Assembly: GCA_003184365.1 (NCBI GenBank)
Contig: NKYR01000004.1
Location: 248,001 to 312,000 of the forward strand
Direction: 5' to 3'
DNA: 64,000 bases
Origin: Evernia prunastri
Lineage: Eukaryota > Ascomycota > Lecanoromycetes > Lecanorales > Parmeliaceae
Part shown: one piece after another, positions 45,817 to 57,900 of the stretch
Layout of the letters: every line of letters starts with the position of its first letter
Numbering within the stretch: position 1 is the first letter of the stretch
Program-made: the position numbers and the translations under genes
Notes under the pieces: model-generated
Told to the model about the DNA's origin: nothing
The model's database searches: none
What the model saw: only the letters and a program-made list of their open reading frames with translations

Positions 45817-45955
45817 GAAGGAAGGAAGGAAAGAACGCAGGAAAATGACATGAAATTCCAGGCCGGCCTTAGATACCTTCAGCGGCTGACTCCAAGCCGG
45901 AATGTAGATTGTAGAGCAACAGTAACGCGGACGAAGGAAGGAAGGAAGGAAGGAA
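45817..45955 (+). repeat. Two (AAGG)n arrays in direct orientation
   Basis: AAGG tetranucleotide runs lie at about 45817-45832 and 45934-45955. Each ends in GGAAAG, and they are separated by ~100 bp of unique sequence. Confidence 0.85.
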
Positions 45956-45994
45956 AGCAAGGTTCTCCAAGCAAGCTAGCACCATGAGAAGACC

Positions 45995-46051
45995 ATCGTT
46001 TCGTTTCGTTTCGTCACTTCGTTTCGGATTGGATCGAGCGAGCGAGCGAGG
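45995..46051 (+). repeat. TTTCG and GAGC short tandem repeats
   Basis: TTTCG units (CGTTTCGTTTCGTTTCG, again TTCGTTTCGG) are followed by GAGC tetranucleotides (GCGAGCGAGCGAGG). Confidence 0.8.
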
Positions 46052-46504
46052 CACATTGTAAATTCATATCTATGTTCATCATACAGCATATCCGCCCCGC
46101 GAAGACACTGTAGACGGGGCTGCGAAACGATACGGCACGAAACCAAAGGGCCACAGAGAAGCTCAATCTGCTGTAGCTGGTGTAGAATATCATCCGATAC
46201 GAAAGTATAGTCGAGCCGCTGTCAAGTCCGCAGTCGAGCTAGAGATATATCAATCAGTCATGACTTAGCGTCCCTGAACAAACAATCTTACAATTCAAAT
46301 TGACGTGTCAATTAGCTCGTTTCCATCCAAACGCCACAGCCATAATGGGATGGACTAGGCAAAAAGCCAGCATCATGATCGGTTCCGGGAGCCAGCCATG
46401 CTCGAAGGACATGCAGAATAGAGACTCTCTCCTCGATTAGTGCAAACAGGTGCGAGAACGCACGAAGTAAATTGGGGGTATCTACAGACAACTCCATCCT
46501 TTAA

Positions 46505-46556
46505 CCTCTCTCTCTCTTCTCTCTCTCTCCCTCTCCCTCTCTCTCTCTCTTTCGCT
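46505..46556 (+). repeat. CT-rich microsatellite
   Basis: Imperfect (CT)n tract interrupted by TTCT and CCCT, ending CTCTTTCGCTCTAG. Confidence 0.85.
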
Positions 46557-46634
46557 CTAGACGAAACCATGAACCTCGCCATCCATCAAGCATGCCCCAA
46601 CCCTCATTCCTGTCCACTCTCCCCTCCACCCCTC

Positions 46635-48878
46635 TCACTTCCCCCTTCCAACCGCCCACTCAACCGCAACCCCCACACACTCCCCAACCTCCAGCGCCCT
46701 CGCCACCCCCTCCCTCAACCGCACCATCTCCCTCCCCTCCTCCCCATCCCCATCCCTCCCCTCTCCATTTATCACGCCACCGCCATCGCCGCCCCAGCCA
46801 GCCGGACCCCTCCCATCGAGCACGTCCACGCCGCCGACGACGCCGTTCAGCCCGACCATGAAGTTGAGCGCGGCCAGCTTGCCGCCGTGGCGCGGGTTCG
46901 GGAAGTGGAGTTGGAACTGCGGCACGGGGGTGGCTTTGAACGTGACCTGGACGTCGCGGACCGCACCGCCGTCGTCTGAGGAGGAAGAGGAGGAGGAGGA
47001 GGCGGGGTTTTTCGTGGCGGCGTTGCGGGGGAGGGGGAGGGGCGAGGACATGAAGGCTGCGAGTTCGGCGTCGAGGGTTTGGAACTTTGTCGGCGGTGGT
47101 TCGGAGGGCGACTGGTCTGTTTGGCGGGTCGGGTGGGCGTTTGCTGTCGGTGGCGCGGTGGGTTCTTGTTCTGTGTTGGGGGAGAAAGCGCGGCGGAGGA
47201 TACTGCCCGTCAGGGCCCACTGGCGTAGGATGGGCAGAACGGCGACGATCTGTCTCGGGTGGCTGAATGGGAGGTGCGTGATGGCTCTGGCCCAATCCTG
47301 CTGCTGGGCGAACAGGCTGTATTTGTGCACGTGCGAGGTCGAGGTGTTGGTGGCCGAGTCGTAGCTCGTGACCGTCTTTTCCATCGTGCGGGGCTCCGCG
47401 GGAGGAGGGGTTTGGACTGCGTTTCCGGCGAAGAGGAGGCTCTCGTGGGTGGTGGATAGGATCATTTCCTGGGAGATCGGCGAGCCGACCGAATTGTGGA
47501 CTTGGAGAGCTGTTTGCAAAGGGACGACCACTGGCGGTTCGAACCTGGCGACGAAGCGGACGTCCGGTGGTTTGGGTTGCTGGAGAGGATTTGATTCCGT
47601 AGCCGTGACGGCGCTGTCTCCTTGTTCGTCTGCGGCCAGGAGCGTCGGAGGAGGGTCTTGCCAGTCGATCGATGGGTCGTTACCGGGTATATTGTTCGAT
47701 TCTGCTGGTGTTGGCTTTTCGACAGCCTCGGACACCCAGGCATCCGAGACTCGGATTGAAGGGTACAGCTCAGCGGAAGAGCTTTCGCATTCAATGATTG
47801 CTGACCAGATGTCCGCTTCGTCGTCCACCTCGCTAGCTTCCTTGTCGTCGACGTCCATCTCGTCTGCTTTCTTCTCCTGATCCTCCAGCACTAGCCTCCT
47901 CTCCATCCAATATTGCAGTGCCAAACCCACTCGTCCCCTCGTGTGCATCCTCGGTCTCCCACTGCGCCGGCACATGACCTCAGTTTCCTCCGCTGTTTTC
48001 CCTTGTTGCTTTTCCCTTTCGGCTTCCCACCTCCACAGTCTATCCAGGCTCTTAAACAGTCCGCCCGTAGCGTCAAAGCAGCTGATCTTCTCTCCACCCA
48101 GTCGATCCATCCTCCCCAGGATTTCCATATTCTCCACAAATCCCTCCAATCTCACATAACCTTCACCCTTCAGATTCCTCCTCAGCACCTCCGCCCCTCC
48201 AGCCGCCCTCCCCCCCACATCCCCTCCACTGCCCGGAAAACTCAACACGCAACCCATCACGTCGTCCGCCTCGAACTCCACCTCGAGTAGCATCGCAGTC
48301 CCCGCAACCGTCAGCATCCTCTTCCCACCCCCCATCCCATCCTCCCACAGAGCATCCAACCCCAACCTCTTCGCGCACCTCTCCACCCCCTCCTGACTGA
48401 CGAAGCCCCACCTCCCCGCCACCGTAGCCGCTATAGCCTCGATCCGCCTCTTCCTCTCATCCTCCTGGTCCTGCGCCGCCAGGATGCCATTGATGCCCCC
48501 GCTGCTCCCCGTCATCTGCATCGCCACCGGTGTGTAGCCCGTGCCCCTCGGCGTGAACCCCAGCCCCAGCCCCGCCCCGCTCGCGAAGCCGAACTGCGGA
48601 TCCATCAGCATGGCCGCGGCCGCCGCCGTCGCCGCGGGCGACTGCGTGGAGCTCGTCGTCCCCGGCCGCGGCGTGCTGCCGGGGACCTGTGCGGAGCCGT
48701 TGCGGTGGTGGAGCTGGCGGGCGGGGGCCTTGAGGGCGGAATAGGCGGGCGAGGTGACGGAGCGGGAGTGGGAGGACGAAGGGGCCGGCGGGGAGCCCGC
48801 CGAGGCGGGCGTGAGGTGGGAAGCCACGGGCTGTTTTTGGGCGGTTTGGGGATTCGGGTGCGATGTCGGGGTCGCCAT
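46635..48878 (-). CDS. MED1: Mediator complex subunit 1 (MED1), fungal
   Basis: Subunit of the Mediator middle module that links activators to RNA polymerase II. Single open frame of 747 aa. The N-terminal ~140 residues are Ser/Pro/Ala-rich and disordered. The conserved MED1 part starts near DERKRRIEAIAATVAGRWG, followed by VSQEGVERCAKRLGLDALWE, MLTVAGTAMLLEVEFEADDV, VLSFP, and EVLRRNLKG..YVRLEGFVENMEIL. Later family-like blocks are DVRFVARFEPPVVVPLQTA, HKYSLFAQQQDWARAITHLP and RQIVAVLPILRQWALTGSIL. The C-terminal ~100 residues become Gly/Asp/Glu-rich low complexity around GWGGDGGGVINGEGRDG but stay in frame to the end. No intron is needed. The coding strand is unusually G-rich at its 3' end, the mirror of the C-rich plus strand at 46590-46850. 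Confidence 0.88.
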   Translation of the reverse strand: MATPTSHPNPQTAQKQPVASHLTPASAGSPPAPSSSHSRSVTSPAYSALKAPARQLHHRNGSAQVPGSTPRPGTTSSTQSPAATAAAAAMLMDPQFGFASGAGLGLGFTPRGTGYTPVAMQMTGSSGGINGILAAQDQEDERKRRIEAIAATVAGRWGFVSQEGVERCAKRLGLDALWEDGMGGGKRMLTVAGTAMLLEVEFEADDVMGCVLSFPGSGGDVGGRAAGGAEVLRRNLKGEGYVRLEGFVENMEILGRMDRLGGEKISCFDATGGLFKSLDRLWRWEAEREKQQGKTAEETEVMCRRSGRPRMHTRGRVGLALQYWMERRLVLEDQEKKADEMDVDDKEASEVDDEADIWSAIIECESSSAELYPSIRVSDAWVSEAVEKPTPAESNNIPGNDPSIDWQDPPPTLLAADEQGDSAVTATESNPLQQPKPPDVRFVARFEPPVVVPLQTALQVHNSVGSPISQEMILSTTHESLLFAGNAVQTPPPAEPRTMEKTVTSYDSATNTSTSHVHKYSLFAQQQDWARAITHLPFSHPRQIVAVLPILRQWALTGSILRRAFSPNTEQEPTAPPTANAHPTRQTDQSPSEPPPTKFQTLDAELAAFMSSPLPLPRNAATKNPASSSSSSSSDDGGAVRDVQVTFKATPVPQFQLHFPNPRHGGKLAALNFMVGLNGVVGGVDVLDGRGPAGWGGDGGGVINGEGRDGDGEEGREMVRLREGVARALEVGECVGVAVEWAVGRGK

Positions 48879-49364
48879 TTCGCGTAAGTGGTGCTATGGA
48901 GTGTGGAAAGCTTGGAGTGAGCGTGTGACGTCTAACATCCTTACGGAAATATACGCGGTCGATGTGTCCGGAGCCGCAGGTGAGGGCGTACGAGGTACGT
49001 TATCAAGAACCCGTGAATGATTAAGCGTCCTGTCTTTAAGATATATGTATCTGCAAGGGGTGGTGTGGTGGCACAAAATAAAATCTATGCGCAAGTACAG
49101 TCAACGAATGTGGTGTTGTGAACTGAGATGGCTACAAAGAGTCCGTTTTGTTTATAGGCGCTAAAGGCCACACTCATTGCTAAATGCCGCCACCAACTAT
49201 CAAGAACAACGCCAGGTTCTTGATTCGACTAGCTGCGTATAAGAGTACAAGTCAATCAATTTCCCATCTCGCCGTATCATTTCCTTTGGTCCGAAGCGTG
49301 CATTTCCACCTCCAGTGCATCATCGATCTCATATAGTCTCATTCGTTCTAGTCCCCACAACCTC
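48879..49364. other. Intergenic region
   Basis: 486 bp between the 3' end of glutamine synthetase and the start of MED1. No gene seen; it should include the MED1 promoter. Confidence 0.5.
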
Positions 49365-50896
49365 CTATTTCGACATGGTTTCGCCGGGTAGTCCTCCGAA
49401 CATCTGTGAAAGACGGGTTAGTGGAAGTGAGGAAACAATGTTGGTGGTATATCACTCACAGTCTCCATCATCATCCCCGTGATGCGGTATGGATCCGCAT
49501 TCGACGCAGGTCTCCTGTCCTCGAAGTAACCTTTACCAGCCGCAGCACATTGTCTTGGGATTCTGACACTGGCGCCACGGTCCGCAATGGCCCAGCTAAA
49601 CTTGTCCATACTGGCGGTTTCGTGCTCGCCAGTCATACGATCAGCGTTACCCTCTCCGTAGACTTCCATATGTTCAACATGGCGCTTCTCAAGTTTGCCC
49701 ATCATGGCCTCGATGGCCTTGAGCCCATTGTCTTTGCGCATATCCGTTGTTGAGACGTTGGTGTGGAGGCCGGCTCCATTCCAGTCGCCTGGAACTGGCT
49801 TGGGAGCAAAGGTAATAATGACGCCGAATTCTTCTGCGACGCGGTGAAGCAAGAAACGGGCCATCCAGAGGTGGTCTCCCACTAGGCGATGTCAGCTCAA
49901 GGCGTTGAAGGAACACCGATGAAGTCCAACGTACACTCGATCCCCTCACAAGGACCAACTTGGAATTCCCATTGACCAGGCATCACTTCTGCATTGATAC
50001 CTGAAACTTTGATACCAGCAAAAAGACAAGCTTTGTAGTGAGCCTCGACGATATCTCTGCAGTATACCTTGCCGGTTCCCACACCACAATAGTATGGTCC
50101 CTGAGGGGCTGGGAAACCTCCCTTGGGCCAGCCGTAAGGCCTATTGTCAAGACCAAGAAGAGTATATTCTTGCTCTAGACCGAACCATGGCTCTTGCTTT
50201 GTGTTGGCATCCATGAGTCTGGCGGCCTCGTGACGGTAGTTGAACTTGTTGGGTGTCCCATCGTGATCCCAGCACTCGCACAAGACGAGGATGTTGTCAC
50301 CGCGACGGAAGGGGTCTGGGTAGATGGCTACAGGGCGGAGGTAGACATCGGAATTGTCGCTTGCAGCTTGACCGCAGGAAGAACCGTCAAAGTTCCACTC
50401 CGAGAGCTCTTTGACGTCTTTGCAGGGTTTGTCAAGAGTCTGTTGGGAGAGATAGGATTAGCAGCAATACGAGACATTTGCGGCTGTTGGGAGCCCGTTG
50501 AGCGGCGAAACCGAACTTGTTGCCAAGCCTTACGGTTTTATCCGGTTGGCCGATAAGAGCGCTTCTGTAAGGTAGCTTCCTCGCCCGCACCAAAAATAGC
50601 TGGAAGCCTGCATTGAGGCTGTACGTGGGGGGAAGTTCAACAGAACACGTACCTTGGTCTTTGAGCGAACACCGTTGCTGCCATCAATCCAGATGTACTC
50701 GGCCATGGTGTAGCCCTTCTGGTCGAGACCCATGTACTTCATGAGCTGAGATCCAAGTCAGCCAGGGGCAACTTTGTAACCAGATGGGAGAGCTCCGAAC
50801 TCACATTCTCCGTGTTGGAGATGGTCGTTGATTCGGCCTGAAGTGTCTTGTCAGTGCTTGGAAGCTTGGGTGGCCGTGCTGAGTAGCTCTTACCAT
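49365..50896 (-). CDS. GLN1: Glutamine synthetase (eukaryotic type II)
   Basis: Cytosolic enzyme forming glutamine from glutamate, ammonia and ATP. Exons are 50896-50894, 50846-50805, 50745-50653, 50439-49935, 49881-49460 and 49403-49365 (367 aa), all in phase. Exon 1 contributes only the ATG, directly followed by the donor GTAAGA. The N-terminal beta-grasp domain has KYMGLDQKGYTMAEYIWIDG and LSEWNFDGSSCGQAASDNSD. The catalytic domain has FGLEQEYTLL (metal-binding Glu), GGFPAPQGPYYCGVG, GINAEVMPGQWEFQVGP, GDWNGAGLHTNVST (ATP/substrate), and ADRGASVRIPRQ with active-site Arg residues. The segment SSCGQ carries Cys where Thr is usual, and GIELGDHLW has Leu for the usual Met. Length fits fungal enzymes. 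Nitrogen-regulated expression would be expected but no site was identified. Confidence 0.95.
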
Positions 50897-53800
50897 ATTT
50901 GCGGATTGATGTTTTGTAGGATTGAATGATAAGTGGGATTGGAAGCTTTGGAGCAAGGCTATGGATAGTCGAGGTGTATGGTAGATGGAGGAGGAAGGGA
51001 AGAAGGATGGGAAGCAAGGGGGAAGTGGGAGGTACTTATGGAAGTGTGGATGAGAAGATCAAAGTCAATTCCCGGGGTTGGGGACAAACTTCTCCACGAG
51101 ACTTATGTATTTTAGAGTGTTAATTATTACTACCTTACCTATCTTACTCTGACCGCGTTGCCCTGCCCACGCTATCAATTTAGCCACAGTCATATCCGTT
51201 CGGAAAAAGGAATGTCCCTCAGTTTTTGTTCCATTGCCACTCTATTTATTATTACTATGGTTATTGGTTATGATTGTATCTACAGTCCTTTGAAGTTGGT
51301 ATAATTGATTCTTGGTTTGGTTGTTTTGGCTTTATAATTTATTCTACCTTATGCTTACAGCTGGAGGGAGTCTGGAGTGATGGCATCCAGGTTGCCGAGG
51401 GTCTCCTTAAGCATGGCAATGTTACACTTGTATATAAGGTATGTATAAGTTGTTAGCATGCCGAGCATGCTATCTCCAATCTCCATGTTATCTCAGTCCA
51501 AGTCTTCAGAGTTAAACGTCGCTCCGCCGATCTACTCTACGCCTCCAAAAAAGCACCCCAACATCTATATAGCCGGATAAGGAAAAGCCACGCATGCTCT
51601 TATCCTATCATCTTCTTATCTTGCCTTTGTCTTCCTGTCCTCTAACCCCTGGGATCTTGCTCTTCGACGCTGAATTGCGTCAGAATCACTCTACTATGCA
51701 ATACTATTTGCTTGCATCTCCGCCATTCTTGTCTCCTCGGAATGTTCATCATGTCATCCAGATTCCCAGACCCTGATGCCGAATATCCATATCCATAAGT
51801 AGGTACTTTACTGAGCTTGGTGATCCACCAATCTTTGCCAAGACGGCGTTTCTCCACCTTGCCGCGCTTTAGCTGCATTGTTTATCGCGACCGTCTGATT
51901 GGTCACTTCCTTCATTGCAGTCATCAGCATTACTTTACCTCCCACAAAATACCTCATTAATGTTACTTTAAGCAGCATTTGAGTATTTTGCTAGCCTTCT
52001 CAAAAATATCGCAACGTTGGAATATCATAACGTAACGTTAGACTATTGAGGAAACAAGTTTCAAATGCATTGTACACTTCCTGGACGCTCTATTCATATT
52101 TCATACACGCCTGCCATTCAAAACGCTACAGCTTCCCAAAATGACCTTTACGATGACTCAAGACCTTGCAGCCTCGCTTCCACCGGCGATACTCGGGGAC
52201 AATGCGGCTTCAAGCGATGGCTTTCAGCTTTCACTCCAGAACATTGATAGAGAAAGCTGGGTTCTGTGGATTGTATGATCAAGCCGCAGGAGACTTTGAT
52301 GGCGGCTCGAGATTGGTGACTCGGAGGAGTATATCCTCATAGCCAATCTCAGTCTTTTGAAGCTCATGATCCACCGTCGAATTGGAATGCGCACAAAATG
52401 AGCGAGTTCTACCAAAGAATGTCTCTAGGCGGCCCATTCAGATGGAGCCAACCGGTGATTTGATGAAGTGACGATATTCTTGGAAATAGCCCGAGATGCA
52501 GTGTTTCCGCAGCGCTCAGGGGCTTGTCTGTCGCTCGAATCATGCAAACGATATTGTGTAACCCGCTTGTCAGACAGTCGTCAGCGTGAACCCTGTGCAG
52601 TCGGCCAAAGCCAGACGAAGAGACAAAGGGTTGGTGTCACGGCCACTCTCTCTGGGCACTGAGCCAATGAATCTAACAGTCCGAAGACTCAATAGTCCGA
52701 TCGAGTTCTGCTTCTTGAGGCTCGCTCTTGCGCGTGAATTCTGCCTTGTCATTGTCCAGATTTAGAATACCTACGTGGGAAAGCGGATCAGACGTCCAAC
52801 AATTCGACCAGAGCCAACTGAAAGCAGCGAGATCCTCCTGACTCTCTCGACGCGTCCAGCCCATCCCGACAAAGTGTGAAAGCTGTGGGTAAGGCTCACT
52901 CCTGATGCCTTTTCCTCCACCGGGACTTGGAGTATTGAGTCTGTAAGAATATCACAAGCGGCCTCTCAGACCACCGACCAAAGTCAAGAATGGACCGAAT
53001 TGAAGTACCCGCTCGTCTCTTGATGCAGCCAAGGACGGCTTAATGCATTGTCCGAAGACGTAGAAAGATAGGAACAAGGGCATCGTTGTTTATTAATCCT
53101 TTGAGTTTACCCCGTAGCGCTGGTGTATTCAGTCATCATCCAGGTCAGCGATGTGTACAAGAGACTTCTCCACGTCTGTTCATCCTGCTGAACAGCCTGA
53201 AGCTAGACAGAGCACCGAGATTATCGCTATTCTCTCCACGCGGAAAGAAGAAGCCGAGGCATGGCGATGAAAGACACCCAACTAACGACGTCGAAGGATG
53301 ATGGCGCCACCTAAGAATCGTGGAGACGGGTGGCGGACAAGTTGTGTGGAGCTAAAGATTTACGCTAATCCTGAACGGGTCCCAGATCTGTAAAGTAAGG
53401 TAGGTAAGGTCAAGAGCCTCTCGATTCTTCTTGAGTACTTGTACAAAAGCATGGATAGGTACCTTGGATTTAGGGACTGGAATTTTTTTTCTATCTCTCG
53501 GTCGGCTTCAAAACTTTGGTCTTCTCTACGAAGTAGGGACGAGCTGTTCGAAGTCCTCCAGAATTCCGGTGGTCCGTGCATTGACTGACTCTGTTGCCAA
53601 TTGACAATTACTTTAAGGGAAGAGCGCCAAGCCAGCACGGACGAGGAGGCGACGTTTAAAGATGGCTTGAATGGCTTCAATCTGTTTATGGAACTGGGAT
53701 TGACAAATACAGAGGAAGCGGTGCCGGAATCCGTACTCTCGGATCCTCAACTTCTTGCAAAGGTAAAGTAAGATACCTTATAGGAGGAAGCATTGTGCTG

Positions 53801-54917
53801 TGGGTTTGCTCGTCGTGCTTTTGGAATTTGTCTCAAGGGCGTGGGCATCAGCGGCGAATGGCGATGTAGCAATGAGACCATGGGGCAGACGGGGCTACAT
53901 AATTCAGCCTTTGGAGATATTTCCTTAAGAGTCCACTTGTGCCGTTGTCCACGTTTTAGAGGGCGTTATGGAGGTCACAATCAGCTGTCAGCATGTGCCA
54001 TGATTAACGACTGCGTTTCAGCTGCTGCAGGTGCCCGGTTTGTGGATGTAGATGTGAATCTTGTAGATGTTACATAGGCGCTCAATGAAATGGTTGTACC
54101 TATCCGTCGTTGCAGCAGAAAGTGAGATACTCCGTCGAGAGGCAAGACTTAGCGAACGTTCGCCATCTTTTAACCAGGACATTTGCAGCATTTTAAAATT
54201 AAATAGGTATTGGTGCCCCCCCAACTCGCCCCAGCTCGCCCCAGGAAGCCGGAAGATTAAGCTTTCCCGTCCGTGGTCCCGGCATGATTAGACTGCTTAG
54301 ATGGTCATTAGCGGTGAAGATCAAACTGCGCCGCAACCTGAGACGAGAAGAAAAAGAGGCCGAAGTTGATCTGGTCTCAGTCTCACAATCTTGTCTCCTG
54401 ACTCTTGACCAAACATCTCACCCTCACATCCCTCTCATCCTCTCACCCTCTTGCTTCCTCAAACTTGCTATTCCCTCTCTTTGCTTCCCATCATCAACAA
54501 GTGCTCAAGTCGCTCGTCCGTCAGAGCTGTCTGCGCTCGCCCAGCATTACTTACCAACGTCGATGATGTAGCCTTGCATCAATAATCAAAATCTCAGTAC
54601 CGAGTAATCCTAATGTGACAGGTCGCCAACTTGACCCCTCCCATTGCAAAGCGCGCTCATCCGACTGCCTTCTCATTCTATCATTCTCTTCAATCCAACC
54701 GGAGAGCTCACCTTCTAGAGCTATCACTGGCCAGACTCGCACTCATTTCTTCCTCAAATCGTCCAATCTTCCTGTCTTGCGATCCAACGTGCTCGAATTC
54801 CGAGCCCAGCAACGGCCAAGCGCAAATATAACCTCGGAAGCATGCCCGGTGACCGCTAGTGAAACCGACTATCAGAGGGCCCTTCCATCCTCGTTCATTC
54901 CATCATCGCTGCTCACA
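50897..54917. other. 4-kb region without a supported gene
   Basis: The longest gene-free stretch of the window. It is A/T-rich at 51110-51480 and contains TTACC-type runs near 51130, 53395 and 53765. Open frames are short. The most protein-like is on the minus strand around 52950-52673 (SEPYPQLSHFVGMGWTRRES..., about 90 codons), but it has no start and no convincing splice partner. A 43-codon frame at 52139 is also unsupported. The last ~400 bp are pyrimidine-rich and probably form the leader of the next gene. No transposase, reverse transcriptase or terminal repeats were recognised. Confidence 0.5.
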
Positions 54918-57900
54918 ATGCAACGGGATGCACGGCCGGCCGGCCTGGACATTGCGCCTTCGATGTCCCAGCGAAGCCGCAGCATGTCCAGTGATCGGAC
55001 ACCCTCTTTTTCCGGATCTGCTCTTACCTCTCCACCATCAGTAAACCCTGATCCCGCCTACATTGCTCTATCCGCTGCCTCCCAGATTGTCAATACAGAT
55101 CGCGCAGAACGGGGCTATCTCGAAGGAAAAGGAAGCAAGGTGGAGTTCGAAACCGCAATAGTCACGCCCGGTTCACTTGCTCTCGTCAATGGTTTTCTGG
55201 ATCAACTGTTATACAGCTTTCTAGCCTGCTCTCGATCAACCTCGATCGCAGCTCTCAGGCCGGCAATTCAGGAAGTTCTAAAGCCGAGACTAGCAAAAGA
55301 AGCCATCCAAGGCGCAGACGAAGAATTAGAGGGATACATGGCTGGAGGAGATGCAGAAGAGCTTCTTGCCTTCCACGCTGGTCAGAGCTTTCGAGGAGAT
55401 TATGATCTGAATCTTGTATGGCGGAGAACCCGGCTGCGATGCATGGTCTACACGCGCCTGGGAGATATGGAAGAAGAGGACGAGGAGACGTACCTCGAGC
55501 AAGAAGTGAATGCTGCCGAAGGACAAAGGCGCCTTCATAGGGACATTGGCTCTATCTCACCAGCGGCAGCCATCTTCTTGACGTCTGTCTTGGAGTTTAT
55601 CGGAGAACACGCCATGTTGCTGGCTAGTGAAGCAGCGTACAATCGGTTCCAGACCAAGGCCCCACGGCCAGAAACTTCACGAGCAGTAGTCGAAGAAATT
55701 GATATGGAGAAGCTGGCTTTCAACGGAACATTGGGACGCCTCTGGCGATCGTGGAAGAAGCGAACCAGGTCCTCTAGTTTTCTAAGTCCAAGGCCACCTT
55801 CTCTTGGACGCCACAAAACATCTTCCTTAAGCGATTCCGCGAGCAGGAAAACCAGCATTAGTGAAGGAAGCGAGTTCGGATATTTTGACCACCCCCAGAG
55901 ACCCTTCGCAATGGACTCACTAGAAAAGGATAAGGAATCAGTCCCGGTACCTGCTCCGCAAGCTCTGAACCTGCCCGAGGAGCCAGACTTCTCAGGTTTT
56001 TGGGTCGAGACTCCTGCTGCGGAAAAGTCCGACGCGAAACAAGGCCGGCGACGCAGCATGATTGAAGTCTCAAAACACGGCAGCACAACGCCCATCCAGT
56101 CTCCGTCTCAAACTTCGCAGCCTAACTTCTTAGCATCATCTGGCCCCGAGGAACGACCAGTTCAGCGGCGCCAGCGTTCTTCGTCTGTCCCTATGAGGCG
56201 GACATCCTTTGAATCACCAGTGGACGAGGCTTTCACAACACCTCGCGAACGTCCAGATCCTTTGGAACGCGATTCTGATCGCGTCGATGCCGAAAAGGAA
56301 CTACCGAGACTTACAGATGACTCCGTGAATGTTCCAACAGTGGCAGGCGGCGGTTCTGCTGTATCGACAATGTACGATGGGACCATCAGCAAGGGAATCG
56401 ACTCTGGCAGAGAGGACTTGTCACCCCCGCCCAGTCACGGTACGAGCACCTACACAGAATCCTCCCTTTACCCTGACGAGTATGATCATGAATTGGCGCC
56501 TCAACCTCTTTATCCCAAAGCATCCTCTGTACCTACCGAGCAAGTAAGCAATGGACCAATGAATCGACTCCTTCCCGAATCAAGAGATAGTGCCATATCT
56601 AGCCATTACAGCCTCCAAGGGGACGAAAAGGATACTTTTGCGCACTTAAGGACATCAAATCGAGTATTAGACGAGGAAGAGAACGAGTCCGAAGGAAGCG
56701 CTTTTCCAAAGCGTGCTGATTCACTGGACCAGGAGAATGATACAGGTCGATCAGGCCACGTTGGAAATCTCGCTAATCTGGCAATGCTGCAAGGGCACCA
56801 ACTTCGCACCTATGACGAAAGCGGGAAAGCTGTGAAACGCGACATTCCCGTGCTCTATGAAGCACCCTCCAATAAAGATGTGATTTACAATCCAGATGCC
56901 AACGTACGCTCCAGCACAGGTCCACCAGATGGAGTCGCGGCTCCCATGCCCGCGGGAGCAGATGACCAAAATGTCGAGCATGTCGAGCCTGATTCAAAGG
57001 CAGTTCCCAAACAACAGGGCGTTCCTCCCCTTACGACACATCAAGCGTTCATGGAAGCCACTCATGATACTTCCGATGAAGCGTCCTCCAATGCTCCCAG
57101 CCATGGCACACCGAGAAGTGATGCGTATGTGCCAGGTCATCGTTCCCAAGGCTCTGTCGGCTCGGCTTCCAACACAAACACAAGCCAGCCCTCAGCAGCA
57201 GCAAGTAAGTTTGCTGACCTACGAGCTCAGCCGCTATCAATAAACACAATTACAGAGCGAGCTGCTGTGCAAAGAGTATCTCCAGCCTCAACCCCGCTTG
57301 CCAATGGGAGGACATCAACCAGCAGCAATCGGGAAGGGCGACCAATGACTGCCGGCTCTACTACATCGCAAGTGTCGTCGAAGATCAAGGGCATGATAGG
57401 CCGGGAATCCGGCGATCTAATCCGTCAACCGATGCCACGGCGCAACTCATCCGATGGCAGCAGTAGTTTGGTCAATAGTATTCAGAGGACGCCGAAATCC
57501 GCGGACAAAGAGCAGGACTTTGAGGACCTCATCAAGAGCGACGAGACGGTGAAGTACACTCTTACACCGCAAAATATGCGCGAGATGGAGGTATGTTGTG
57601 TCAAGACGGGTATCGATTGTTCCTGTACTAACGTCTTGTAGACACCCGAATCCCCGCGATACCAAACGCATGCCCGTTCGGAGACTCAAGGATCGCTAAC
57701 AGGATCGCTGAACGGCATCAACGGGCTGCGCGCTAATCCTACCAACGTGATGGAATTCGCAAGAGGCCCATCCTCATCTGAGAATGCAAGGAGTCCACCT
57801 CAAGCTGCACCGAAGCCTTCAGGAGTTCGGTCCGGTCGTGTAGTAGCTCCTCGTGAAGCAGACGCTAAAGATCACAATATGAGAGACTTCGCCGACTTCA

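Larger units (their letters stand above)
45700..46634. other. Repeat-rich convergent intergenic region
   Basis: About 930 bp with no gene. It holds two GGAA arrays, TTTCG repeats, GAGC repeats and a CT-rich tract, listed separately. Confidence 0.6.

Noticed and set aside
52673..52950. Minus-strand frame of about 90 codons with protein-like composition
   Set aside because: No start codon, no splice partner that keeps frame, no recognised family.
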